From contig BFEA01000005.1 in assembly GCA_003427395.1 (NCBI GenBank), forward strand, positions 8,553,335 to 8,591,635: a stretch of 38,301 bases of DNA, written 5' to 3'. Made by a program: the position numbers and the translations under genes. Shown here piece by piece: positions 13,081 to 22,687 of the stretch (position 1 is the stretch's first letter; every line of letters starts with the position of its first letter). This DNA is from Chara braunii. Taxonomy: Eukaryota > Streptophyta > Charophyceae > Charales > Characeae. Below the pieces are notes generated by a model, which searched no databases, was not told where the DNA came from, and worked only from the letters and a program-made list of their open reading frames with translations.

Positions 13081-13114
13081 CTGTCTCTTATACACATCTA
13101 GATGTGTATAAGAG
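13081..13114. other. Nextera mate-pair junction adapter left in assembly (artefact)
   Basis: The 19-base Tn5 mosaic end CTGTCTCTTATACACATCT is followed immediately by its reverse complement, of which 15 bases are present (AGATGTGTATAAGAG) before the N gap. The back-to-back mosaic ends are the known junction adapter of Nextera mate-pair libraries. This is sequencing-library DNA and not genomic sequence. It also creates false open frames into the gap. Confidence 0.98.
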
Positions 13115-13701
13115 NNNNNNNNNNNNNNNNNNNNNNNNNNNNNNNNNNNNNNNNNNNNNNNNNNNNNNNNNNNNNNNNNNNNNNNNNNNNNNNNNNNNNN
13201 NNNNNNNNNNNNNNNNNNNNNNNNNNNNNNNNNNNNNNNNNNNNNNNNNNNNNNNNNNNNNNNNNNNNNNNNNNNNNNNNNNNNNNNNNNNNNNNNNNNN
13301 NNNNNNNNNNNNNNNNNNNNNNNNNNNNNNNNNNNNNNNNNNNNNNNNNNNNNNNNNNNNNNNNNNNNNNNNNNNNNNNNNNNNNNNNNNNNNNNNNNNN
13401 NNNNNNNNNNNNNNNNNNNNNNNNNNNNNNNNNNNNNNNNNNNNNNNNNNNNNNNNNNNNNNNNNNNNNNNNNNNNNNNNNNNNNNNNNNNNNNNNNNNN
13501 NNNNNNNNNNNNNNNNNNNNNNNNNNNNNNNNNNNNNNNNNNNNNNNNNNNNNNNNNNNNNNNNNNNNNNNNNNNNNNNNNNNNNNNNNNNNNNNNNNNN
13601 NNNNNNNNNNNNNNNNNNNNNNNNNNNNNNNNNNNNNNNNNNNNNNNNNNNNNNNNNNNNNNNNNNNNNNNNNNNNNNNNNNNNNNNNNNNNNNNNNNNN
13701 N
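13115..13701. other. Assembly gap (587 N)
   Basis: This is an uncalled run between two C-rich tracts. Its left flank is the adapter junction, so the join is supported only by scaffolding and the true distance is uncertain. The missing 5.8S and most of the LSU gene could lie here only if the gap is under-sized. Confidence 0.99.
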
Positions 13702-13987
13702 ACCGCGATCCCGTCCCCCTCCCACCCCGATTCCTATCTGCGGCCCACCTCTTCTCCCAGTCCCGACCCCGCCACCTATCTCCCCCCTATACTGACCTCG
13801 ACTTTTCCCCCCCAATCGACTGCCCCGATCCCGTCCCATCTCCGCCAGGGCTCCCCCCACCCCGATCCCAATTCCCTCCCCAGCCATATCACCGATTCTG
13901 CCCTCCTCCCGCTGCTTCGCGACCTCTTCTCACCCTCGCCTTACGATTTCCCCCCCACCATCTATTCCCTGCCCGTGCCTTCGTGCA
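13702..13987 (+). other. C-rich tract downstream of the gap
   Basis: Same cgatcccg/ccccc composition as 12654-13080. Open frames here translate to Pro/Ser/Arg-rich low-complexity peptides and are not called. Confidence 0.6.
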
Positions 13988-14129
13988 CGACGGGAACTTG
14001 GCGGGAGAGGCAGATCTGTTAGAAGATAACGCAGGTGTCCTAAGACGACCTCCACGATAACAGAAATCTCGTGTGAAGCAAAAGGGACAAAATTCATTCG
14101 ATTTTGATTTCCAGTACGAATACAAACTG
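13988..14129 (+). pseudogene. LSU (25S/28S) rRNA relic, part 1
   Basis: Clear LSU domain V words appear in the correct order: atctgttagaagataacgca, then ggtgtcctaag, gaacagaaatctcgtgtg-like sequence, gatttccagtacgaatac. Substitutions at conserved positions (for example cctccacgataacag for the usual gctcaacgagaacag) mark it as decayed. The segment stops at acaaactg, where a SINE is inserted, and resumes at 14812. Confidence 0.9.
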
Positions 14130-14811
14130 GCCCAGTGGTTAGGGCACTGGGTGGAAATGCACATTGTGGTCTGAGGTTGCGGGTTCAAATCCGCAACCTC
14201 GTGCATATGCCGCCGGCACGGCGTTAGGTTGACGCACTACCACTCACAAACTNAGCGCGCACGCTCCCAGGGGCACGGTCGTACACAGGGCTCTGCAGCT
14301 CTGGACCTGGGGAGCCACCTGCAAGGGTGCCCACTGGATGCTGATATCCCAACCGTACTTCCTGGGTCCCCGTAACGGTTGAGCGTGTGCCTCCCCTTGG
14401 GGTTGTTGAGGCCATGGGGGGGAAGTGGCTCCGGGAGGGGCAGGCTCAGTTGGAGCGTGCGGGAGGAGCGAGGGGGTCACCCCCCGCCTAGCAGGGACTG
14501 GCGCGTCCCTGTGGCACCACTGTGATTGTGGCGTGAAAAGCCTCCCGGCGGTGGAGCCATAGGGAGGTGAAGCCCTGAGTTGGAGCTGGGTGACCCTTGG
14601 CGCAGCGGCCTGGTAGCACCGGTCTGGGCTGATACTCCCGGGTGGGTAGCGAGGATTGAGAGTTCCCTCCTTGACAGATCACTGGGTAGTGGGTGGGCCC
14701 GCTGCACCGTCAGTAGGGCTGACCCCGGTGCGGAAAACCCTCTGGCAGACATCCTCTCTGGGTCATGAACCCCGACACCTCTACAACCCTTTAAAAAAAA
14801 AAAAAAAAAAA
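14130..14811 (+). mobile_element. tRNA-derived SINE inserted in the LSU relic
   Basis: The head carries a pol III A box (tggcccagtgg, 14128-14138) and a B box (ggttcaaatcc, 14182-14192). The B box lies in a T-arm-like hairpin, tgcgg-gttcaaat-ccgca. A GC-rich body of about 600 bp follows, and the element ends in a 20-base poly-A (14793-14812). It is bounded by acaaactg (14122-14129) and acaagctg (14812-14819), a one-mismatch 8-bp target duplication, and LSU sequence continues on each side. A second A-box-like string, tggcgcagcggcctggtagc (14597-14616), may mean a composite SINE (inference). One uncalled base lies at 14253. Confidence 0.85.
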
Positions 14812-14996
14812 ACAAGCTGTGAGAGCGTGCCCTATCGATCCTTTAGCGCTCCTGGACTTGAAGCTGGTGGTGTCCGAAAAGTTACCACAGGGATACCTGG
14901 TTTGTGGCTGCTAAGCGTTCATAGCGACGTTGCCTTTTGATCTGTCGAAGCCGACTCTCCCGATCATTGTGCAGCATAATTATCAAGTGCGTGCTG
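14812..14996 (+). pseudogene. LSU (25S/28S) rRNA relic, part 2
   Basis: This continues the LSU sequence from part 1: gagcgtg, ccctatcgatcctttag, aaaagttaccacagggata, gctaagcgttcatagcgacg, then ttgatct...cgaagccgactctcccgatc. The peptidyl-transferase-region word GGGATAACTGGC reads gggatacctggt and ttgTggcagcc is altered. Similarity fades after ttatcaagtg at about 14996, well short of the LSU 3' end. Confidence 0.92.
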
Positions 14997-15675
14997 CGCC
15001 CATTCCCATTGTTGACGATCCCCATCATGGCGGCGTCCCACCTTCACCGGACACCATCATCATCATCATCACCATTCGTCATCGTCATTGTGTGGGAACA
15101 TTCCGGTGACCTCATCGTTCTACCGGGGAAGGATCGAGAAGACCCTTTGGGAGTAATTGAAGACCATCCTCGACTAGGAGGAAGGACCTTGATTGCTCTC
15201 GGCCGATCGGGAGCACGCTATTTCCCTCCCTTTTACTAATTCCCTTTCTTTCTCTCGCCGATCTCTCTCAAAGATCTCACCTTTTTCCTCTTCTTCCATC
15301 TCCCTTCCATCTCCCTTCCATCCCTCCTCCCCTCCTCTACCAGCCCACCTAATTGGTCGCATCATCTAAAATTCCTAACTCGCGTGACACGTATTTTCTC
15401 CCCTCGCGCACATATGACAATGTTGTCTATCCTATCGTGCGGAATTCATACCTAATTCGATAGTATTATTCTTCACCCTCTTCCCTACCAGCGCCATGAA
15501 CGGAATTAATTTCGGCATCTCTATTCAAAAGTTACATGAATTTCTTTATTATATCAAATTCGTTTTGTTATATATTTAAAAAAAATTCAATCCCTTTTCA
15601 GAAATTCGTCAAATAATTTTTGGAATTTACCAAATTTAATTCTTATGAACTCAACTCAATTTTTACTTTCAGTGT
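14997..15675. other. Unassigned flank between rDNA relic and element Z
   Basis: A (CAT)n-like run lies at about 15054-15090 and a pyrimidine-rich stretch at 15236-15340. From 15400 the sequence becomes AT-rich, with an A run near 15578. Similar AT-rich sequence resumes on the far side of element Z at 24910, which suggests Z interrupted one AT-rich region. No gene is recognised. Confidence 0.5.
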
Positions 15676-16602
15676 TGCAAGGAAGATGAGCAATAGCGAA
15701 CTTCAGCAATCAAACAGCATCATACACATGAGACCAGATAGTCGTGACCTCGAACCAAAAGCAGAATTGCATCACGAGTTTCACCAAATAAGAGCACACC
15801 AAAAGCTCATAATTGACAATGCCAAAATAGTCTCATCATCATCAACGAAGAACCAATGTTGATATCCTATCTGGCGCTCCGCACCCAGACTATGAATGGC
15901 AGATCCTATCTAGCCTAGACTACAATGCCACTGATGACGTCAACAACTTCCCAAGTACGAGTAGACCTCGGCCAATGCCGCACGCGTCAAGCACCAGGTA
16001 TGTCTCTCGTATCACTCACAACCTCGTTCCCCTACTCACAGATGCCACTCGCACCCAAGGACCACCATGCGTCCCATCCGGCATACAGCAGCGCAGCTCG
16101 GCTATGGCTGCCTGCTCCTTCCAACTCGCCCGTGAGCCTCGCAGGCGATAGCGCAGCAATGCTTGCGCACAAAGCAGCCAGTTCCCGATGTCCAATGCGT
16201 AGGCTGGCCCTTTCCTAAATGGAAGTTGCCAGCCTGCTTGCGTGCAGCCTGGCTGCGCTGGGTCCCTGCCCAGAAGCTTCCGGTAGGCCCAGGGAGGCTG
16301 AGCCTCAGACCAAACGAACCAGGCCCAGGGCCACCGACAGTTACCCGTGTCCAACTGCCCGCTGTCTGAGTTGGGCCTATGCTGTGTATCTCGCCCAGGG
16401 CCTGACTTAGATACAGTCGATAAAGGAGGCTAGGGCCTGGGCGCCTTCAACCAACTGACGCTGCGCAACTGCCTGAATTCTCCCCAGTTGCCAAGTAGTC
16501 AAAAATAGACCACTTGTTGTCTATCGGACCTGCCTTCACTTAGGGCGGCCGACCTGTTGCAAATAGGGGCCCAATAGGGCTTACCGAGGCCTATGCCTCA
16601 CA
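15676..16602 (-). repeat. 3' LTR of element Z
   Basis: This is a direct repeat of 23975-24909. On the minus strand it begins TGTGAGGCATAGG and ends CTTCCTTGCA. It contains the cctaagtgaaggcagg and taccggaagcttc words that are also found in the Y-family LTRs, so the two families are related. Minus-strand open frames within it (for example 16016-16354) are fortuitous. Confidence 0.93.
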
Positions 16603-16614
16603 TTCCCTCCTCCA
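16603..16614 (-). other. Polypurine tract of element Z
   Basis: The minus strand reads tggaggagggaa immediately before the TG of the 3' LTR. It would prime plus-strand DNA synthesis. The same purine tract precedes both Y-family 3' LTRs in this window. Confidence 0.8.
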
Positions 16615-16638
16615 GACTTCGCTAGTCCTCTGAGAAGT

Positions 16639-17340
16639 TCAATCTTCGATAATCTGGCGCTTTCCTTTTTGCAGAGACTTCTCATAGTGAGTGACAACCT
16701 GTGGAGCAGTTTGCATCAGTTCCTCCCTTGTGAACCACCTATCCTCCTTTGGACCAGTACGATGTCTGAACCGAACTCGATACTGCAGCTTCGGTTTTGG
16801 AGGACGTCCCCGGCCTGTCGATCTTGGAACTGGCATCTCCCTGTGATCAACGATGTCGTCGATGTCAACCTCTCCCCCCATGGTTGGGGGCATCATAGAG
16901 CGACGAGAGGGAAACTGATCAGTTTCTCCGAACGGTGCAAGCTTTGAGGCGTGAAATACCGGATATGTGCGTAGGTGACCAAGGATGCGAACAACGTAAG
17001 AACGACCATCCGGTTCATCTCCAACGACATCTAGAACCTCCCATGGTCCAAAGTACTGTGGCATGAGCTTACGGGATATCCAGTGCTCCTGTCCCAATTC
17101 TAAGGACTTGACCCAGACTCGGTCCCCTACCTGAAATGTGGACGGGCGGCGGTGTTTGTTCTCAGACTCTATCATTGCCGCCTGTGCTTTCTGCATTTGT
17201 TCCACTGCCTGCTGCATCGTTTGTTCATAGCGATAAGCAAATTCTAGTGTACCCGGTGCAGCAGTTTGCAGGTTCTCGGGTCATAGAAAGTCTAGGGGCA
17301 GTCTAGGCTTGAAAGTTAGTAGCAGGCTGTTAGGGCTCAC
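16639..17340 (-). pseudogene. Z integrase C-terminal domain and chromodomain-like tail
   Basis: The intact 192-codon frame (16639-17217) has the integrase C-terminal GPY/F-like block (FQVGDRVWVKS, then LMPQYFGPWEVL and FHASKLAPF). It is followed by a chromodomain-like segment (DIDDIVDHREMP, LQYRVRF, DRWFTREEL). Chromoviral chromodomains help direct integration to particular chromatin; the aromatic-cage residues here are not all obvious, so the function is inferred. Upstream (17218-17340) the same frame continues through an in-frame TGA in the LDFL*PENL context. The stop codon at 16639 ends pol shortly before the PPT. Confidence 0.85.
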
Positions 17341-17990
17341 CCGTGTGGCGTTGTGCACAACGTTGTTGTACAAGCTGGCGATGAGAGCAAGCTTCTCATC
17401 CTAGTCCACCTGGTTGGGCTTGATGTAGTGCTGCAGCAGGTGTTGTACAACGCGATTCAGCTACTCTGCTTGGTCGTTGGCCTCTTGGTGGTTCCCAGAG
17501 GTCATCTGCAGCTGTGTCCCCTGTTCTGCAGCTGCAGCCTTCTACAACTCGCTAGTGAATCTGACATCCCGGTCACTCATGATAGACTTTGGTAATCCAA
17601 ANTCTCTGACCCAGTTCTCCTTGAATAGTTTAATGACGTACTCAGTCTTTGCTGTTTCCGGCATTGCAACTAACATAGCATACTTACTAAACCTATCCAC
17701 AATGACAAAGATGTGTCTCATTCCACTCTTGTTGGTGACCAGTGTGTCTATGAAGTCCATGGCCAGGCTCTCACTGGCCCTTTCCGGTATCGGAAGGGGC
17801 TTGCGGAGCCCAAGAGGGGCCTGTGTATGGGGCTTGTCTCTTTGGCAAACCTCACATGTCTCCACGTACAACTTGGCATCTCTCATCATCGTGGGCCACC
17901 AGAATCGCTGCAGCAGATTGGCTGCAGTCTTCTTGAAGCCAAAATGTTCGGTGGCATCATGACACTCACCCTAAAACAAACTACGCAAAG
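17341..17990 (-). pseudogene. Z integrase zinc-binding domain and catalytic core, broken
   Basis: The minus strand shows the HHCC motif (HDATEHFG... then CEVCQRDKP, about 17845-17970). The catalytic core follows, with MDFIDTL (first Asp), SDRDVRFTSEL (second Asp) and further downstream the GNHQEANDQAE region that supplies the Glu of DD35E. Stops interrupt it: just before GECHD, directly after TSEL, and in the AE*LN and VD*DEK contexts. Each is explainable as Trp, Gln or Arg changed by one transition. One uncalled base is at 17602. The role would be strand transfer of retroviral-type DNA; this copy is inactive. Confidence 0.88.
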
Positions 17991-18185
17991 ACTCCCTATT
18001 GGGAACACACAAACATTTATTCCCGGCCTTCTCGAGGAACAACAGACCATTGACCAACTCAAACTCGACAGAAGTGATTTTGTCCTTCGCCTCGAGTCTG
18101 CGAATGATCTCGGACATAAACTGATCCTCACGGTAGGCTTCCACCATAGAGTGAGTAACATCGTCCGCAAGCCCAAACTCAGTGA

Positions 18186-18812
18186 TCAGTGCACCGGAGA
18201 AATCTGGTCTACGCGACAGCGCGTCAACAACCTTGTTGTACTCGCCCTTGATGTACTGGGCTCAAAGTCATACTGCTCTATGACTTCAATCCAACACTTC
18301 AAAGTGTCGAAGAGCACAGGCTGGGTTCTCATCCACTTCAGGGTCTGGTGATCAGTCCTGACGTAGAAGAACCTCCCAAGGAGATAGTGCCTCCAATGGG
18401 TGAGCGTCTTGTAGATCGCATAGAGCTCCTTCTCATAGGTGGACTTAGCCAACTTCTGAGAGGGCATTCTTTTGGACATGTACTCTACTGGCCTCAACTT
18501 CTTCCCCTCCTGTTGCGCAAGTACGGCGCCTATACCATATTGGCTAGCATCCGTAGTTACTACCAAAGGTTTGTCAGGATCAGGTAGTTTCAAGACCTCA
18601 TGGTGTGTCAACGCATGCTTCAGATGTTTGAAGGCAGCCTCACACCTGTCTGTCCATTCCCATGGGGTGTCAAGGCGAGTCAGGTCCGTCAAAGGGGCGA
18701 CCACTATGCTGTAATTCTGAACAAAATTGCGGTAGTAGCCTGTCATCCCTAAGAAGTACCTCATCCCAGTCACAGACTGAGGACGCGGCCAGTCACGAAT
18801 GCTGGCCACCAT
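18186..18812 (-). pseudogene. Z RNase H domain (and RT thumb), broken
   Basis: After the RT palm the frame carries the connection RDWPRPQSVTGMRYFLG and GYYRNFV. The Ty3 RNase H blocks TTDASQYGIGAVLAQQ (catalytic Asp), YEKELYAI (Glu) and RTDHQTLKWM (Asp) follow. It is joined to RT by a frameshift near 18820 and leaves frame after YDFEP near 18250, where a second frameshift leads toward the integrase. The domain degrades RNA in RNA:DNA hybrids during reverse transcription. Confidence 0.9.
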
Positions 18813-20019
18813 CGCGTCATCGGACCCTCTGCGGAAATCTCATGACCCAAGTACAAGATACGGGTGCGGCCAAACTCACACTTCTCCCCGTTTATCTTGA
18901 ACTTGTGCTGCCGAAGGAGACTGAGGACTTTGTCTAAGTGTGCTACATGCTCCTCAACAATCCTACTAAAAATAAGTATGTCATCAAGGTACACGGTGAC
19001 AAACTTATCCAAGTAGTCATGAAATATCCGATTCATAGCGTGCTGAAACGTGCCAGGAGCATTGCACAGGCCGAAAGGCATCACCACGAACTCGTACAGA
19101 CCGTACCTGGTCTGAAATGCGGTTTTGTGTTGATCCTCGGGCCGGATTGCAATCTGATGGTACCCGAACTTCAAATCTATCTTACTGAAGTACCAACACC
19201 CTTGCACTCTATCTAGCAAGTCGTCGATGCGCGGTAGGGGCTCTCTATTCTTGACAGTGATGGCATTGATGCCCCTATATTCAATGCGCATCCTAAGTGT
19301 TCCTTCCTTCTTCAATACGAATAGGATTGGAGACCCATAAGGAGAAACACTCGGCCGGATCCAACCCTTCTCTACGAGTTCCTTGAGTTGCCAGCGAAGC
19401 TCATCAAGCTCGCCTGGAGATATCCTATAGATCCTACCCTTCGGGATACTAGACCCTGGGATAATCTCTATTGCGTGGACGACCTCCCTCTCAACAACCC
19501 CTATAGGCTCTTCAAATAGATCAGGGTACTTGGCAACTACTCCCTCTATGTCCGATGGCATTTTCACCGGCTCGCCTGCTCCAGAGACATAGACTAGATA
19601 CATACCCTCCTCCAGATTTTGCTTATAATAATTATAGAACGCGGCTGCACACATGCATTCGTGGGACTCGATCAGACTACTAGCTTTAAACTTACGTAAT
19701 TTGGCGGTCCCCCCACCCGGCAAAGTGTGTTTGACCACTTTTCGGTCCCAGTCAAACTGGGTCTGTGCCACGGAGAGGTCGTACATACCTAACAAGATAA
19801 CCATAGGGAGATCATCCCTCACTAGGAACGAGACGTGATGTCTCAATTCCCCTCCCGCGTACGGGAAACAACACTCAACATCCTGGAGGTAGTCGTTGAC
19901 TACCATGCGTTGTTTGTTGGCACAGTTCGACTCCACAGGTCGACTCAGGCGTTGCACTTGCCCCTGTAAGCGCAGCCTCTCAACGCACGCGCGATTGATG
20001 AAGTTCCTAGCACACGTGG
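18813..20019 (-). pseudogene. Z reverse transcriptase with C-terminal part of protease
   Basis: The 395-codon frame starts with the C-terminal half of the protease (ARNFINRACV near 20000, VILLGMYDL flap/hydrophobic block). It then gives the RT blocks [86 protein letters not shown] and the catalytic VYLDDILIF (YLDD at 18980-18991). Substitutions such as the R in LRMRIEYRG (usually C in RMCVDYR) are visible. The N-terminal end is cut by the TTAA MITE at 20020. Confidence 0.93.
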
Positions 20020-20023
20020 TTAA

Positions 20024-20459
20024 CCAGGGGTGTTATTTTCGATGAATTTTGCACCAAATTGCACTGAAACTGTTATATTGTGCTGATTTTTTGCTTTTTT
20101 TCTTGTTTTCCTTTTTGTGTGATATATATGTGAGTTAGGGTACGTCATGTGTGCAGTTTTGACATGTTTGGATCAATAATGAAAAAGTTGGCATTTTGTT
20201 GGATTCGTTGGACGCTTCATTTTGACTCGGACAGTGTCTTTGTGTTAGGGTTTCATAGTTTTTTTTTTTTTTNTGGACGCTTCATTTTGACTCGGACAGT
20301 GTCTTTGTGTTAGGGTTTCATAGTTTTTTTTTTTTTTTTTTTTTTTGCCTATTTCCTTTTTTGATGTTTGCACTATGGTCTCATATCGTTTGTTTTTTTA
20401 AATTTTAATGAAATTCGCACTGCAATTGCCAACGAAAACGGTGAATATTTGGGCCCCCG
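20024..20459. mobile_element. TTAA-flanked (piggyBac-like) MITE inside the Z protease
   Basis: The AT-rich 436-bp insert is flanked by TTAA on both sides (20020-20023 and 20460-20463), within a longer identical GTTAACC. Its termini are related: ccaggggtgttatttt on the left and, on the other strand, cgggggcccaaatatt. Imperfect subterminal similarity continues through ttttgcacc...aattgca. Removing the insert and one TTAA joins the protease frame on both sides with no shift. TTAA duplication is the piggyBac hallmark. There is no transposase. The internal duplicated block and the N at 20273 are probably assembly error. Confidence 0.72.
20207..20340 (+). repeat. Near-identical duplicated 65-bp block around a single N
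   Basis: The string from tggacgcttcattttgactc to gggtttcatag plus poly-T occurs immediately before and after the uncalled base at 20273 with no visible differences. An exact repeat abutting an N and a homopolymer is typical of a failed overlap at gap closing. A true recent duplication is possible. Confidence 0.8.
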
Positions 20460-20463
20460 TTAA

Positions 20464-20760
20464 CCGTCTCTCAGTCGAGCAAGTGTCATAATAGGCCCCG
20501 GCCTTGTGGCCGTCGATGACTATCTCGCCGACAAACATCTCTCCCTTTGGGGCTTTGGCCAATGTCGTCGAAGAGGCTAGTGGGTCTGATCTAGACCACT
20601 CCTCCTCTAGCTCCTGTAAGGATTCAAACACATTCATCGAGTAGAGGCTCGATGGGTCAGAATATGTTTGCGGGACGACCATGGAGTTAGTAGCTTGGGC
20701 CATCTCTCGAGATGGTGAGGGTGTGTCCACCACCTCGATCCTAGCAGGAACAACTACCAT
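20464..20760 (-). pseudogene. Z protease N-terminal part, split by MITE
   Basis: The frame contains an acidic linker (SLQELEEEWSRSDP) and then a strand block, VGEIVIDGHKAGAYYDTCS. There DTCS stands at the catalytic D-(S/T)-G position of Ty3 proteases (typically DSGA or DTGS), so the active-site Gly is replaced by Cys. The coding sequence then runs into the TTAA MITE and resumes at 20019. A retropepsin of this type acts as a homodimer to mature Gag-Pol. Confidence 0.8.
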
Positions 20761-20762
20761 TC

Positions 20763-21406
20763 CTACTGGCCCAACGCGTTTCCCGGCGCAGTGCCAAAAC
20801 TGCTGGCCACATTGCTTCCAATGGGAGTGGAGGATCCCAACGCCTGCCCCATCGTAGGCGGGATCTTCTCGGTCACCTTTCTGTTATGACACTTGAATTG
20901 GTTATGGCCATATTGGCCACAACGAATGCAAGCTTGTCGGGTGTACCGGTCTCTCCACACGTCCTCACTAAGACCCGGTTTCTCCCATGGAGGAGCATTG
21001 GGGTCTACTTCCTAGAGCGGGAACCTCCACGGCGTCTACCGGTCGCCTTACCTTTTGGGGCTACAACAACGACTACTCCACCCCCTGAAGCTTCTATGTT
21101 GCCCGCCTTTGAACCTTCTCCCGCCTGGAACTCGTCGTCCAACTCGATGGTAAAACCATCGTTGTCAACGAACATAATGCGTCCCTTTGCTTTCCAGTTG
21201 GAAGGCGGTGTCTTTTTCCTTCCATCCGGCGTGGGTGTCTGACCATGCCCTATCTTTGCTTCCAGGTCTAGGGCCTTCTTGCTAAACGACGGGAAGTTGT
21301 GCATGTTGATGTTGGCCTCAGCTGCCAACTGGTTCCTGAGAGGCATAGGGAAGCATCTCAGGTAGGGTGAGTAAAACCTGGGGGTCATAGCGAACCCCAG
21401 GGACAC
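20763..21406 (-). pseudogene. Z gag C-terminal region with CCHC zinc knuckle
   Basis: The minus strand encodes a basic region with GRRRGGSRSRK (near 21010), a stop, and then a CX2CX4HX4C knuckle reading CIRCGQYGHNQFKC at 20889-20930. The knuckle binds genomic RNA in retroelement nucleocapsids. A frameshift near 21380 separates this from the gag core, and the TAG after RSRK separates it from the knuckle. A following segment is rich in Gly/Ser/Thr (GQALGSSTPIGSN). Confidence 0.88.
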
Positions 21407-21815
21407 AGATCAGACGCTCTACAACGTCAGTGGCCTCTCTTACTGACTTAAACTGCCTCGTGTGCAGTGTCAGGATCGCGTCAGCAGCCGTTTGAGCCTC
21501 TTGCGTATCATGGCACCTGTCTTCCACCAACTTGAGGAAGTCATCCAATTTTTGGGTGGCCGCCCAAGCGCGAAAGTCATGACCGCAACCGTGTAGCTGC
21601 ATTAAACCACTCAACCATCGTGCTGCACTCCCCTCTAGATAGGAGGCAGCCACAGACACTTCCTCGTGCGGCAAGGTAAGTTTGCACTTGACATAGACTG
21701 GCACTGCCCTCAACCAAGTGCAGAGGTCTTCGCCCGTCTTATCCCCTGTAAAGGGTTTAGGAGCGGCGATGGCCGTTTTTGGAACCCACTGACTTTGTCC
21801 CGGTACCTGCACCAT
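21318..21815 (-). pseudogene. Z gag capsid-like core
   Basis: The frame has the retrotransposon gag layout: KPFTGDKTGEDLCTWLRAV, then SYLEGSAARWLSGL, a helical region, and DFLKLVEDRCHD with AADAILTLHTRQFKSVREA. These match the capsid core of Ty3/gypsy gags (W-L...A..W...L...F...). It forms the virus-like particle shell in active elements. It leaves frame at about 21390. Confidence 0.85.
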
Positions 21816-21966
21816 TCCGGACTGTCGACCCTATGGTGCGGGTTGTTGCACTATCTGCTGGGGTTGTGAACCCTGCGGCTGTGTAGGCTGCGAGACAGCA
21901 GGCTGCTTGCTTACGGTAATCTGAGACGGAGGTTGGGAGAACATTGTTTGTACAGGAACCTGCAAA

Positions 21967-22687
21967 CTAGGACCTGCTGAGAACCCGTCTGTTAGGCTGA
22001 ATTGATGCTGGAGCGGTATATGGGGATACCCCAGTCACCGATGGGACAAAAGGAGGAGGATGTACAACGGGCCAGACACCAGGCCCGGACAGTGATGGTG
22101 CCGCCTGCACTCGCCCGACCAACACGGCCAGACTTTGCTGGATATCTTGTAAGATTGTCGTCTGTTGATCTTGCATCTCTACTACTCCTAGCAAGACCGA
22201 CCTCAGGGTCCTCACTTCATCATCCAACTCCGCTGGGTCCATCTCCTCTAACTCGCTAATGTCAGCTTGTCGCCCTTGCAACCTGACTCTTCTTCTAATC
22301 ATTCTTTCTTTTTCAGCCTTAATCTCTCCTAAAGCCTTCTGTAGTTGTGCCTCGCGATCAGCAGCTCGCTGTATGGCGACCTCCTTAGGAGTTAACAGTA
22401 ATGGCTGGCTTGCCATTACGCCAGTGGACTGACTCATGGTCTGCGAGACCGTTGACCCTACGGTCCCTGAACTGCTAGCCTGGGAACTTTGTTGCGCAGA
22501 AGTTGCATGGCTGCTGAAGTTGTGGCTTTGCTTGCGAATGCCCTGCTGGCCTCTGCTGCTGCTGCCTCTCCCTAAGCTGGCGGAAGAGAAATCTGTCACC
22601 CTCTGGTCCTAAGGCCAAGTGGGCTATTGGGCGTCTAGTCGATCGCAAGATCCGATCGTCCTCACTAGTGGTGTCCCTATCGCTCAT
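21967..22687 (-). pseudogene. Z gag N-terminal region, Gln-rich and coiled-coil
   Basis: A likely start lies at 22687 (MSDRDTTSEDDRILRST). After a Gln-rich stretch (QLRERQQQQ) the frame shifts into the frame of 21967-22599. That frame carries a charged coiled-coil-like stretch (AADREAQLQKALGEIKAEKE, then the Arg-rich RRRVRLQGR) and a Pro-rich tail. I assign it to gag by position between leader and capsid core. The CAG-repeat-like DNA near 22550 is a plausible slippage site for the frameshift. Confidence 0.65.

Noticed and set aside
12895-14060. Long open frames of 306-330 codons across the N gap
   Set aside because: Most residues are unknown, the edges include adapter sequence, and the rest is C-rich low complexity and rRNA relic.
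14130-14205. Functional tRNA gene
   Set aside because: A and B boxes and a T-arm are clear, but no complete acceptor stem or anticodon arm fits, and the sequence continues into a long body with a poly-A tail, so it is a SINE head.
15676-16602. Frames inside the LTRs (for example 16016-16354 and 24315-24776, minus strand)
   Set aside because: They repeat in both Z LTRs with indels and show no domain; they are explained as LTR sequence.
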